Part shown: piece by piece, positions 20,980 to 31,662 of the stretch
Numbering within the stretch: the first letter of the stretch is position 1
Layout: every line of letters starts with the position of its first letter
Assembly: GCA_015680685.1 (NCBI GenBank)
Contig: MNCI01007652.1
Span: 355,793 to 419,792 of the forward strand
Source: Gnetum montanum
Lineage: Eukaryota; Streptophyta; Gnetopsida; Gnetales; Gnetaceae
Length of the DNA: 64,000 nucleotides
Direction: 5' to 3'
Notes under the pieces: generated by a model
The model's database searches: none
The model's input: the letters and a program-made list of their open reading frames with translations, nothing else
Told to the model about the DNA's origin: nothing
Made by a program: the position numbers and the translations under genes

Positions 20980-21850
20980 ACATCTTGTGGGTATTAACAA
21001 AAATGTTTATGTTCGATGTCAAATAACTTTAATGTCTTTTAGCTTTTGGTGGTATGACATCCTTCTTCTCAGGTCCTCTACTTGGCTTTGAGAACTTCGA
21101 GCTCTACATTGGCAATTTGTAGCTTTTGGCAAGCTTTGTAGTGGAGTTTGTGCTTGTTCTCGTACAATAAGTATGAGTTGGTGACTTTTTTCTCCAACTT
21201 TGTAGAGGGTTAACTAGTAGTTATCATGGCTAGATTAATGTAACATAGGTTGGTAAGCTTCATGTACTCACTCATCTCTTATATTTGTAGCTCCTTCATC
21301 TAAATCTTACTCTTATTATAGGCATTTAGGCTATTGAAAATTGATTGTTACATATTATCTTGAAGCTGCTTAATGGTCTCATTGACTTTAGCCTTCACCA
21401 TTCAAATTTTCTTAATGATTTTCTTCTACATGTCCACCCATTTTATGTAATTACTTTGGAGCTTTTCATACTTAGCATCTTTATATTTTTGTGCAACAAT
21501 TTTGATGGTGAACTTCTACCTAATTTTTTTAAGCTTCTCCATTAAGATATTTTTGCTCTCTACTACTAACCTACATATGTCCTCATCGGCTTTTGCTAAC
21601 TATTCTTGGAGGTGACTGAGGTATTCTTTCTTTTATTCCTTTTGCTTCTTCATCTTCAATAACCTTATATTTTTCTTAGCTAGTTCCCAGTTTTTCTTGC
21701 ATACCATGGCAAGATAGTTGTTTGCACTATTTAGCATTATGTCTATTAAGGATATATCCTAGGTATCATTCTCCTTCCCATCTCCACCTACTTTTGTTTA
21801 GCATCAAGCTACTCAAAGGCTTCATCTTGGTAAGACCAAGCTAGTGGATG
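20980..21850 (-). pseudogene. ORF2 coiled-coil remnant of H
   Basis: Minus-strand reading gives SEYMKLTNLCYINLAM, KLEKKVTNSYLLYENK and CQKLQIANVELEVLKAK. These align with C ORF2 (IEYMELANLQYANLAM, KLEQQVATTYSKYET, LQKLEIANSELEVVN). Upstream there is KYEKLQSNYIKWVDM against QHEKLKKNF..VGM. The long charged heptad-like stretches predict a coiled coil. The N-terminal ORF2 half is missing. Confidence 0.6.
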
Positions 21851-21889
21851 TTAGCATTTAACAATAATGCTATAAGTTATGCAACTTCA

Positions 21890-22270
21890 TCTCTCAACTA
21901 TTGGTTTATTGATTCTACTTTCTAAAGTTACATTTTAACAATGATGAGCTTGCCTTATGTTTTTATGACTATGGACTAGGTAGCTATGATATCTTCAAGA
22001 ATGTTGAAGACATCTAGATTTGACACATGGATCACAAGAAAATTAGTAGGAGATGATCTCCCACTAATGTTGGTCACAATATCCTCCATCAATCCCAAGG
22101 AAGCAATGATGGATTGGTTAGTAAACTCTAATCTAATGTTGAACTTTTTGAGTGGTAGTAAGGTCTAAGCTTTGTACATTTCTTGAGAGATCAAATTCAC
22201 CCTAGAACTTGAGTCTACTAGATCCTTACATGTTATATTTCCTACAATCTAGAAACAAATAACAGCACTT
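21890..22270 (-). pseudogene. Retropepsin-like aspartic protease remnant of H
   Basis: Minus-strand translation gives VGNITCKDLVDSSSRVNLIS, then FNIRLEFTNQSI, LGLMEDIVTNI, PTNFLVIHVS, FNILEDIIAT and GKLIIVK. This follows the plant gypsy protease pattern, with the catalytic DSG replaced by DSS and the ILGRPFLAT motif decayed to ILEDIIAT. It would have matured the Gag polyprotein. Confidence 0.65.
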
Positions 22271-22499
22271 CCAAGATTGGTTTGCTTCCTAGGAAGAATA
22301 CCTCCCTTTATCTAATTAGTTATAGCATGGGTTAACATGATAGTTTGAACATTATTGCTTTGGTTTGAAGGTAACCATTGTGAGATATGAAAGGTGTTTA
22401 GTATGGGATCCATAACTATGGATGTTTATAGGTTTAGATGAATTGGTAGGCTTAAAATGGGTGCTTTTAGGGCTTACACTTAAAACTACTTGAGCTATC

Positions 22500-23340
22500 A
22501 TCCATCTACATGTATATAGCTAGCGTAGCATTCCATTATTGTGGATGTGGAGGGATTTTATCTTGCATAAATAGAGCTGGTGGCAAAGGATTAGGAGCAT
22601 GTGGTTAAGAGTACTAGTGAGGGTAAGGAGCATATGAGGGGGATTCAGTTCATGAAGTGGCAAGTCTATGAATTTTTGAAAGATAATAATGGTGAGCATG
22701 AACATGTGTGGTAGAGCCACTAGGAAACACAGGCTACAAAAACATAGTAGCCATAATTATGGGGCTTCAATAGTAGTAAAAAAATCCACAATTATGGAGG
22801 ATGCTAAGGTAGAACTTGGCCATGGGTTTGTCATGTCATCTGCAATAAATGGGGGAAGGATTTTAATGATTAGATCTACCTAAACAATAATTTGTGTCCT
22901 CCTTTTTGTACTATAATGTGAATGGAATGATAACACCCTTTTCCCTTTGTTTCTTCATGGCATGTCTCATAAATGATCCTTGCAAAGTTGGGCTTTAGTG
23001 GGTTGAAAGGGCCTAGACATCTCATCAACCACTCTATAGTCATCGGTAGCTACTTCAAGTTCAACCTTCATTAATGCTACCATGAACATTAATGAAGCTA
23101 AATGATTAGGTGCAACACAATGTTACCTTCCAAGTCTCTTCATTGCATCTAATCATCCTAGTGAAAGATGAAGGTAAAGTCTATATAATAAGGATTTGAA
23201 TGTTGGTAGATATCTTTAACTTGATATGACATGTCATCCTTATTCTTGATTATTTTGTCATGTCCCTTTGTAGAATCATCAACAAGTGGGAAATCAATCC
23301 TATGAGAAGAAGAAATTTTCAATTATTGTATTATGTTTGA
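22500..23340 (-). pseudogene. gag remnant of H
   Basis: The N-terminal part reads DIYQHSNPYYIDFTFIFH with RDLEGNIVL, like K gag (EYIPNFTFILHQDE, RDLQDNIVLPSD). A Pro/Leu/His-rich C-terminal tail lies at 22520-22720. The central capsid region is poorly preserved. Confidence 0.5.
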
Positions 23341-23425
23341 ATAAAATAATATTTTTTCAAATGATAAATTTTAAGTCCCAATAGTGATCATAAATGATTC
23401 TAACTAGCTAATCACTAGTACTAAT

Positions 23426-23443
23426 CCCTAGTAATGGTGCCAA
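23426..23443 (-). other. Primer binding site of H
   Basis: The minus strand reads TTGGCACCATTACTAGGGA next to the LTR end, a decayed form of TGGCGCCGTTGCCGGGGA (tRNA-Asp). Confidence 0.7.
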
Positions 23444-24154
23444 TGATGAGTGGTGAGTATCGCCTATGCCTAACCATACAAATCATGAGCATTAACATGT
23501 GACATAATCATATTCTATAGACTAGACTACTACACTATCTAGATAGTTAAGTGTTTGATTGTAGGTCAATGTCTTCCTAATTATACTCATGTAACTCTTA
23601 ATGTGTATGGTTAAGTACAATTAAGACATATGATATTAATGTTGCTAAGGCCATAACTGAAATATTGTAAAAATATAAAAATTAATTTTAAATTAAGCTA
23701 ATGCAAAAATTAAAGGCTAATCTATCTTAAGTAATAAATATTTATTCTTCATTTATTGTACACATCTTGAGCTCACATAATCTCCACTAGGTTACGAAGT
23801 GATTATTGTTGAGTAAACCAAGTAAGAGCATTGCTAGAATTACTAGATGACACATGTTATGCTCAAAACTAGTTGTACTTATATTGCCATAACTATCATG
23901 CTTGTTATCATAAATTACTAATTAAATGTATGAAAGTAAGCATTCAACTTAGTTGTATTTGAAATAAATTGCATTAATGTAAATTCTATGCATTGTCAAA
24001 GTATTGTAAAGAAATGAAAATGTCTTGATCTTTATTGTTGGTTATGTAATGTAAAGTCTTGGGTTATACTTATAGTTAAATTGCTTTGAATTCTAACACC
24101 TACTAAATTCATATATAGTCAAACCAATACAATTGGTGGGAGGCTTTTTTATCA
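23444..24154 (-). repeat. 5' LTR of H (about 711 bp)
   Basis: On the minus strand it runs from TGATAAAAAAGCC to the CACCACTCATCA end at 23444. ACTATATATGA lies about 35 nt from its start, and CAATAAAGATC (poly(A)-like) near 24035. The outer end is chosen by similarity to the TGATAAA starts of D and F. Confidence 0.6.
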
Positions 24155-25012
24155 TTTATGGTAGCATATCAGATGTTAAAATGTAGTACTTACACATATT
24201 TGTAGTACTTACACATATTTTGTTGCTCAAAATTTTGACTTATAGTTGGTTGCTCATAAAAATTTTCAATATTCGTCCATAGATTGGATTATAGAGGAAT
24301 ACTATAATGCTTAAAGTGTGATTTGAATTGGCAACCTACTATCTTAAAAGATAATCAACTAACCACTAGAGCCACCTATAATCAACTAAGATATCATCAT
24401 TTCCTAGATAACATTTGCCTTAATATAACCCTTGGAATCGAAGTTATAAGTTGTATAATTACAAACTTTGTAAATGTGTTATCATTCCCTTAAAGTGGCT
24501 GCACCAAAGCTTGAATCAGCATCTTTCGACTCGAGAAACAAATGCCTTACGATAACGCATTTAGAATCCAAGTTGTAAGTTGCACAATTATAGACTGTGT
24601 CCTCAACCTTTAACTAACTAGATGAACTATGCCTTAGTTAGCCATGTTAAATAAAAATTATTTGCTGAAGGTTTTGGAACCTAAAATAAGTGAAATATAG
24701 GTACACCCTAAGATTTATAGAAGTTTCCAAAATAAGTGAAACATAGGCACACCCCAAGATACATATTCCAATTAGAAGTTTATATAACTCACCCATTGAA
24801 ATGGGAAACCATGACCTAGAGCTTCTAAATCAAGTGAATTACCATGAGGCTTCCACATAAGACTCTCTTGCTTGTCCATTGAAATCAAACCCATGCTCTA
24901 GAGGTTCCAAATCCAAATCAAGTGTATCACCCCTGGGCCTCTCTTGCTTGATGGAGTTTTCGTGATTACGTTTAATTCAAAGAATTTTATAAAAAAGAAG
25001 CATTGGCAAGCC
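24155..25012. repeat. Short diverged repeats upstream of the NSR gene, including tRNA-like segments
   Basis: No gene is seen. A minus-strand segment at about 24383-24310 has a box A-like GGCTCTAGTGGTTA and a GGTTGCCAATTC box B-like end, as in tRNA-derived SINEs. AAATAAGTGAAAcATAGG units are duplicated about 55 bp apart (24691-24765). TTGTAGTACTTACACATAT is duplicated at 24185-24222. Confidence 0.3.
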
Positions 25013-25019
25013 TATAAAA
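25013..25019 (+). promoter_or_regulatory. TATA box of the NSR-type gene
   Basis: TATAAAA lies 131 bases before the ATG at 25144, in the least repetitive and most GC-balanced local stretch. It would place transcription start near 25045, giving a 5' UTR of about 100 nt. No upstream ATG precedes the chosen start in that interval. Confidence 0.6.
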
Positions 25020-25143
25020 ACAAACACGTGTGAGCTTGTTGGCTGTAGCCGGCTTTGTCCAGTTTCCGAACGATAATCCGCGATTCAAATATTTGCTGTC
25101 AAAGCTGCGAAAGCTTCGCAGAGCAGAAGTTACGCAAGTCACA

Positions 25144-28100
25144 ATGACAGATCCGTATCTGCGTTACGTTTCCTCTGACAGAGAAAGAGAGCGAGATTTG
25201 GATAGAGGTTCCGTCGTAGCCTTTTTCTAATTTGAAACTACTTATTAATACATCTAGCTTTGTTTATGTATCTGCATCATATTATTCTTCTTGTTGTTAT
25301 TAGTATAGTTATGTGAGTGTGGCAAATTTGACTTTAGTTTTTACTCTTAGTCATAGTTTGTATGGAATTCTTCATCTCTCGTGGACGGGAACCCTTGCGG
25401 AGCTCAAATCTCATTCATTTTTTTTGCAGTGGGCGAGCAAGCTCAAAGCTCGTCCATATTTTTTGCAGTGGGCGAGTAAGTGAACGAAGTGTTTCTTTTA
25501 ATTATATTATCGAACGTACGCCACGATGTAAAAATATGTTGAAGAAATTCTACGCCATGGTTCATATAATTGTTGAAATATAAGAAATGTATGCTTGGAC
25601 TTTGACTTCCGTTTTTTTTTTTTTACTTTTTTTGAAAAAAAAGTCTGGTTCATTAACGTGCCCTGTAAGTTGTTGGTTGTTAATTTGCAAATTGAAGAGA
25701 TTGTTTTGCTGTTATCTGGAGTAACCTAATGAACGCTTGTCAGTCATTAATCACGTCCACAAAAGATCATTTGAAACAAACTGGTTGAGACTAAACATAC
25801 AAGTCCTTGTCAAACTGGATATTTTATTACAAGATAGTGTTTCATGTTATAAGTATGTTAACATATGTAAAATGTGTTATTTTCATTTTGGTTATACGGG
25901 TAGTTGCGTTCCACTCTATATAATGTCTTTCCTTTTATTTATTTTTGGGATCACTTAAAGTTCCTGTACACGGGTTAAATTGTCAATATAGATAAGAAGG
26001 CTCAGGCTCTCAAATCTTTTCGAAATTGTTTTTGGCAGACATCATATATTATATTTGTTACACAACACTGTACCAACAATTCTAATACAGATAATATATT
26101 GACGATTGACGTTTCTGTATTCTTAAATTTTCAAACAGTAAAAGGGAAGGTGCATCTTTTATTTAGAAAAATGAAAGTTTGAACTTGTATGATCTGACAT
26201 GTCTTTGTTATTGCGTTTATCGTATCGAGATTTGTTCTGTGTGATAGTCAAGAAAGAGCTTTAGAATACATTCACATTGTGTGTTTCTCTCTCTCAAAAT
26301 ATAAGTGCAAACAATTCATGAGCTAGGATTCAAGTCCATGCCTTACTCCATATATGCAAAGATCGATTACCAAGAAATTGATGGCTTGTCGATTTTAAAG
26401 ATGCACATGGACTTTAATAAAAATTTAAGAATAGTATTTCATTCTGTTATAAGCATTCACAATGAAATGCATTTGTAGTCTAACAAAATTCAGCTCAGCA
26501 TAAGAGATCCTTGATTTGGAACTTGCATGCTCTTACAGCTAGAATTGTTCTGTGTGATAGTCAAGAGGACCTTTATTCTGTCTGATTGTTGAGGTGGTAA
26601 TGACATTTTTTTATACCTAAACTTATGGCTAACTTTTTCTCAGGAATGAGAAAGAGGACTGCAAAATGCCACTTAAAAACCCTACATGAAGATAAACTAG
26701 AGAAGGTAAAGTGGGTAGTTTGTTAGCTCTAGTATGGATCACACATAGGCAATGGCTATACATGAAGATGAATTAGTGAAGGTAGAAGTGGGTAGTTCGT
26801 TAGATATAGTTTGAATCCAACATAGTGAATGGTTGGAGTGGATGGCTCTCCCAGTTCCCTCATTTAGGATTCTTAGAGAAGAGGATCAAGCTTTGCTCTT
26901 GCAAACAACTTGAGGTGCTATCTTGTTTCAACCCACCCTTTGAGCAAAATGTGGCAAAAGGAAAATCTGTTTCAGGATTGACACCATTTTTTCTGCAATG
27001 TAGGAATTATGAGATTGCCCCAGGGATGCCAAAGGCATCTAGAGTTCAGAGACCAACCATATACTCTGATTTCACAAGTGGAATGTATAAGCTATTCACT
27101 CTGGTTAGGTAGGAAGGGTCAGAGAAGGGCAAGAGTACTTTCACATTATGCATTTCTCTCTTTCTATCTCGAAATATGAATGTAAACAATTCCTGAACTA
27201 GGATTTAAGCCCATGCCATACCTGGTATGTGCAAAGGCCACTTAAAAAGAAATTGATATCTTGTTGGTTTTAAAGATGTACAGACCTTAATAAAACTTTA
27301 TGAATATTGTTTTGCAATCTGTTATAAGCATTCATGAGGTGTTAGCTTAGTGGTAAGAGTCTTGGCATGGAAACTGAAGGTTGCAGGTTTGATCCCAATG
27401 AACAACGCTAAGTTATGAATAAAAAATCTGTAAAAACAATTCTGAAACTGCTTTATGTCTAGATCCAATAGGGACTCAATGGACATAGGTAATGAAATCC
27501 ACATGTCGTTTGAGTAAAGAAAAATCAGCTCTTCGTTGAGATAAGAGATCCTTTGATCTGGAGTATTGCAAATGTTTATCTAAATTACATGTTTAGCAAC
27601 ATATGGTATCTATCAATACAATAAAGTTAAAAATATTGAAAGACCACCATCATGTGTTAAAAAACTTTAGTGGCTTAGGATCTTCACGTAATTGGTAGTG
27701 TAAATTTAAATTCAAATCAGTTTACAAGTGATTACTTTCTTGTGAAGGAGGAAGAACATCATATAAATATTAGTTTGTGATAGACCATTGATTGTGTATC
27801 TCTTTTGTAACCTGTGGTTCATTACAAGGTGAAAACTAGGTATGCTGTGAGACTTTTCAGGTTTACAAGCTTGAATTGTACTGTAAACTTTAAGACTATT
27901 TTTAAATGATGCTGTATAGTTTCATATGTAAAATATTTTATGCCTAGTAATACATACTTGCATGAGAAATGTAAATGCCTTTCCATATGCTTACATGTTT
28001 GTTTTACATTTTGTTTACACTTCATATTGTCTTTGCTTTGTTCACATTATTGCTTCTTATGTTGGCATTTTCCTTTTATGTTAGTCCTTGATCTTATCAC

Positions 28101-31100
28101 AACCCTACCCTTTATGATTTTTCTGAGAAGCATTTTCTCTCTAAAATCAAAATTGCAATAAAATTTTCCTTTGTACTAAAATAATTTTTGGGAAGCTTCG
28201 GTAGTTGTTCACTGTCATTTCCTTTGTGGTTTCTTAAAGAACCTAGGATATTCCTTGATTGGCCAAAATTGCTCCTCTGTAGATTGTGTACAAAGTTTTG
28301 AAGTTTATTTATAATTTCTTTCCTGTTTATGCTTTGTAACAAATAGGTTTGTTGTTAGCATATACACTCAATGCTAACATCATGCAGTATATGACTATAT
28401 GAATTTATCTTATATGACACTTCTATCGTTGTTTCATCAAGTACAAGAGAGTACGATATGTTGATAATGATCATACTGAAATCATCTTCGATTAGGAGAA
28501 TTCTATTTGTATCTACGTTTTATTGACTTTTTAAATTTAATCTCGTAGACTGTGATCTTAATTAGTGGAAAGGTTTAGAGTTTGAGTTTCCAACACCATT
28601 TTATCATTATCATTTTCATGTTCAAAAAAAAAAAAGAGATCATAGTTGTAGGTTTTGCACTAGCATCTTGTTTTGACTTTGCTAGAGTTGCAGGTGCTCG
28701 TGATTATTCTGATTATGTCCCCTCAACACGAGAGTACAAGGAAGGAAACCTTGTTCGTGGGAGTCCCCTGCCAGCAGTGCATGATGTACCTGCAACATAT
28801 CTGCCCCGCGAAAATTCTCAGTCAATAGGACATGCACGAGACAATGATTTGACATCAACACTGGACCTTCCTGCTTCATATATTTCTCATTCTTCAGGTT
28901 TACATCATGAAAAGCACCAGACTTTGGGACATGATATATCTCCATATCGACCTCGTGAAAGCCCACAATCATTGGGTCATGATTTTCCTGGCTATCATCC
29001 GCGTGAAAGCTCCTATCCAGATGATAGGATGGGTTATTCTATACGGAGGCAAGGTGATGCTGGTGGACCTATGACTGAAGCTGCTAGAAATGGGGTATCA
29101 TGCTCAACTGCTTTCAGTTTACGGATTTTTAACTTGAATTTTATAATATGATATTTGATCCCCAGCCCCAAACTCTTTTCAGATGTCTCCATATGGTGCA
29201 AGTGGTAAAGCATTAGGTGATATGGGTCCTGTGTCAGGAGTCTCTGGAATAGGCTTGATTGGTCATTCGGGCAGTGTAGATGCATATGATGCAAGAGGTG
29301 ACCCTGCTTCACGGTTACAAGAAAATGTAAGAGTAGAAAAATCTTTTAGACCATTTGAAACTGCTCGAGTTGATGTATCTTCTAGGTTGCCTGAACATCT
29401 TCAAGGTGATGCATCAGCAAACACATTATTTGTTGAAGGGCTTCCCATTGATTGTACTCGTAGAGAAGTTGCTCGTATCCTTTTCAAAAATCATATACGT
29501 TATTGATAGCATTTATTTTCAGGTCTTCTGCTAATGCTTTAATATACCTTAACTATTTTACAGATCTGTTTCGTCCTTTTGTTGGTTTTAGGCAATTAAG
29601 AGTCATACACAAGGAACCACGCAAAGTAAGTTTTTCTCTTTTATTTAAGATGGGTTAAGTTATGTTAGCAGTTTTCCATTCTAGTCATAGTTTCGGTTAA
29701 CTTAAACCAATTTTGTTTACTGCAATTTTATTCTATTTAAGATGGGTTAAGTTATGTTAGCAGTTTTCCATTCTAGTCATAGTTTCAGTTAACTTTCACC
29801 AATTTTGTTAGTGCAATTTTATTCTATTTGCTAATTAGCATCTGATTGTATTTGCCGTTTTATCTCTATAAATGAAAATTGCATTTTTTTAAAAAAAAAT
29901 AAAATTTGAGGTATCAATGACATAATCTACTCTACTTTTGATTCCTCTATTTCCAGAAAAAAGATTTTGAAATTTTAATCGTTAGAAGTGTTTCATGATC
30001 ATTATCCTGCAATTAGTATTACATTGTATATTTATGTTATAGGAGCTTCAGCATACGGTTTACTGGTTTAAGGCATTAGTCTTCCTTCAAAGAGACCTAT
30101 ATTTGAATCACAGTCACCTGCAGCTATTGTTGTATTTTGCGTGCATGCAACCCCTAGACTCTGCTTGGTAGGCATGTATGTAAGACTCAGGGCAGACAAG
30201 GGGAGGCCATGTATGTGATTTGAACTGCAAGAGGATCAAGTTTAGCAAGTAAAACTGTGCACCCAAAGGTTTTCCATAGGGAAATACTCACACATATACA
30301 TCCTGCATGTCACAGGCTCAATCCCAGGGAGCTAAGATATACAGTCATTGTGCAACGGATACTGGTTGGAACTGAACTGGTCCAAGTCTAACAGACCTCC
30401 AACATCTAGGGCGTGATAAAAAAATAGTTTGGTTCAGTGCATATACACAGAAACAGAAAGAGAGTTATTCTACAAACATTAATTGGTAGTCTGTCAAGAT
30501 TGCTTTGAATTGGTGGTTGGTTTCACAATTATATTTGAAATACGTGTTCCTCTTTCCCTAAAATAGAAGAGCAAGGCAATGAACTAATTTGTTAATCCTA
30601 CAATACCATGGTTTTAGTTATTTCAAGAACTTCATAACAGATAACTTTTTTATCCCAATGCAAGTGCATATATTTTATAGACATGTTGTAGAATAAGAAG
30701 GACAAGTAATTATAATTCTTGTTCTAACCATCTAAAGCTATTGTGTTTTGTAGGCTGGAGGAGAACCTTATGTTTTATGTTTTGTGGAGTTTGCTAATCC
30801 AGAATGTGCCCTTACTGCTCTAGATGCTCTACAAGGTAAATTGATGTTTCTGTTGATCCAAGATTGAATCCTGATATGCAATTTACCTCTGGTTTAACAT
30901 GAGTTTCTAGTCTTTAAAACTCGTTTTATCTTGAGAGAGATACATAATTACGTTTTTTATTTCATATACTTGTAAAATGGAAGCATTTATTGAAATTTTC
31001 AAAACTCTAAAAGATCTTTGATATAGTAAATTGCACCTAAAATTGCAACAAATTAGAATTTTGCACAAGGTCATGTGCCAAACAGCAGACCAGACCACAC

Positions 31101-31662
31101 CACTTGACTCTTTAGACCTTGTTGACCATCTTTTAGGATATTGCTACAATATACATTTAGTGGAAGTACAAAAAATTTATATATGACTTGAATCACAGAA
31201 TATCCAAGAATATATTTAATTCTTTATTATGCAACTTTAAGTGAATATAGAATATATAACATTTACGACCTAGATAATCACAAGAGCAATGTCAGCTTTT
31301 TAAGACCTTTATACAGCTGATTCATTATTTCGCTGATAATATTCAGTTTTTTATGACCATTTTTTTTTGAGTATTTATCTAGTTTTTTGTGTAACTTTCA
31401 GAAACAAATAAACTGCAACAGATCATTATTGATGCAATGAAAATTTGAAAAATCCAAAGCCACATACAATGGCTTTGCTACCATCTTACTTGAAATGCAG
31501 TATTGTAACTCATTTTACTTGCTTCCTTGTACAGGATATAATTTTGACGAGTCAGATAAATTGTGTGTGTTAAAGCTACAATTGGCACATTTTCCTGGAA
31601 CTCGGCCAAGACGTGTTTTTCCTCCCCAAGAACATGGGAGTCATGTTCTTGATCGCCATTGA
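25144..31662 (+). CDS. NSR: Nuclear speckle RNA-binding protein, plant NSR type, single RRM (six coding exons)
   Basis: Exons: 25144-25207, 28694-29094, 29183-29474, 29564-29625, 30754-30835, 31535-31662. They sum to 1029 nt (342 residues plus TGA), all with GT-AG introns and consistent phases. The protein starts MTDPYLRYVSSDRERER, like the MADPYWRY start of plant NSR proteins. A low-complexity region with repeated PRES..S.GHD units follows (about 50-140). One RRM spans about 234-315: RNP2 TLFVEGL at 236-242, then CTRREVAHLFRPFVGF, then RNP1 VLCFVEF at 280-286 and the ALDALQGYNFDE helix/strand. The splice at 29474/29564 restores the His of REVAHLF, which supports the model. In Arabidopsis, NSRa/NSRb bind pre-mRNA and long noncoding RNA in nuclear speckles and modulate alternative splicing. 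The frame is intact and probably functional. Intron 1 is 3486 nt, which is long. UTR ends are not determined. Confidence 0.92.
26230..26530 (+). repeat. Intronic dispersed repeat, copy 1
   Basis: It shares an ordered run of segments with 27130-27570: CACATT.TG..TTTCTCTC, CAAACAATTC, TAGGATT.AAG.CCATGCC, AAGAAATTGAT, TTTTAAAGATG and TCTGTTATAAGCATTCA, ending in AGCTC..C.TAAGAGATCC. The function is unknown. Confidence 0.6.
27130..27570 (+). repeat. Intronic dispersed repeat, copy 2, interrupted
   Basis: It is the second copy of the 26230-26530 repeat, about 890 bp downstream. It is split by a tRNA-like insertion after GCATTCAT (about 27335) and resumes at AATGAAATCCAC (about 27491). Confidence 0.6.
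27336..27490 (+). mobile_element. tRNA-derived SINE-like insertion in intron 1
   Basis: GTTAGCTTAGTGGTAAGAG (box A-like) and GGTTTGATCCC (box B-like) are spaced about 30 nt apart as in RNA polymerase III promoters of tRNA-derived SINEs. Copy 1 of the surrounding repeat lacks this segment, so insertion is directly visible. The length is about 155 bp. The possible duplicated ATGA at both ends is too short to be convincing. Confidence 0.55.
29643..29826 (+). repeat. 92-bp tandem duplication in NSR intron 4
   Basis: ATTTAAGATGGGTTAAGTTA and the following about 70 bases occur at 29643 and again at 29735, with only a few differences. It lies just after the exon 4 donor (29626). It is a recent local duplication with no coding effect. 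Confidence 0.85.
30050..30340 (+). repeat. Possible second SINE-like segment in NSR intron 4
   Basis: GGTTTACTGGTTTAAGGC (box A-like) followed by ATTTGAATCAC (box B-like) about 35 nt later. The agreement with tRNA promoter boxes is weaker than at 27336 and no flanking duplication was found. Confidence 0.25.

Larger units (their letters stand above)
20841..24154 (-). mobile_element. Element H, 5' LTR, gag, protease and ORF2 remnant
   Basis: Read on the minus strand, it has a 5' LTR (24154-23444), a PBS, gag, an aspartic-protease remnant and then directly the ORF2 coiled coil. No RT, RNase H or integrase lies between. The 3' LTR was not found, and the left border near 20840 is approximate. It belongs to the same ORF2-bearing group as B, C and D but keeps a protease that B and C lack. 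Confidence 0.6.
25208..28693 (+). other. Intron 1 of the NSR gene (3486 nt)
   Basis: The donor is AGAG|GTTCCG, phase 1, and the acceptor GAGTTGCAG|GTGCTC. Joining restores a Gly codon. The donor is weak (GTTCCG), which may allow alternative 5' splice sites. The intron holds a cryptic exon-like segment (25430-25475), a duplicated 300-bp repeat (26230-26530 and 27130-27570) and a SINE-like insertion. The open frame at 26825-27112 inside it has no recognised homology or splice context, so I do not annotate it as coding. Confidence 0.75.

Noticed and set aside
25030-25143. Upstream in-frame extension of NSR exon 1 from a GTG
   Set aside because: A GTG start is not expected for a plant nuclear gene, the extension overlaps the likely 5' UTR, and the ATG at 25144 gives the family-like MTDPYLRY start.
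26825-27112. 95-codon open frame in NSR intron 1
   Set aside because: No recognisable homology, no matching splice sites in the right phase, and it is flanked by repeats.
27822-28342. Several 66-76 codon frames on both strands in intron 1
   Set aside because: They are Cys/His/Phe-rich chance frames in AT-rich DNA with no domain.
28582-28693. Start of the open frame before NSR exon 2
   Set aside because: It reads through the intron 1 3' end. The acceptor at 28692-28693 and codon phase to exon 1 explain the sequence better.
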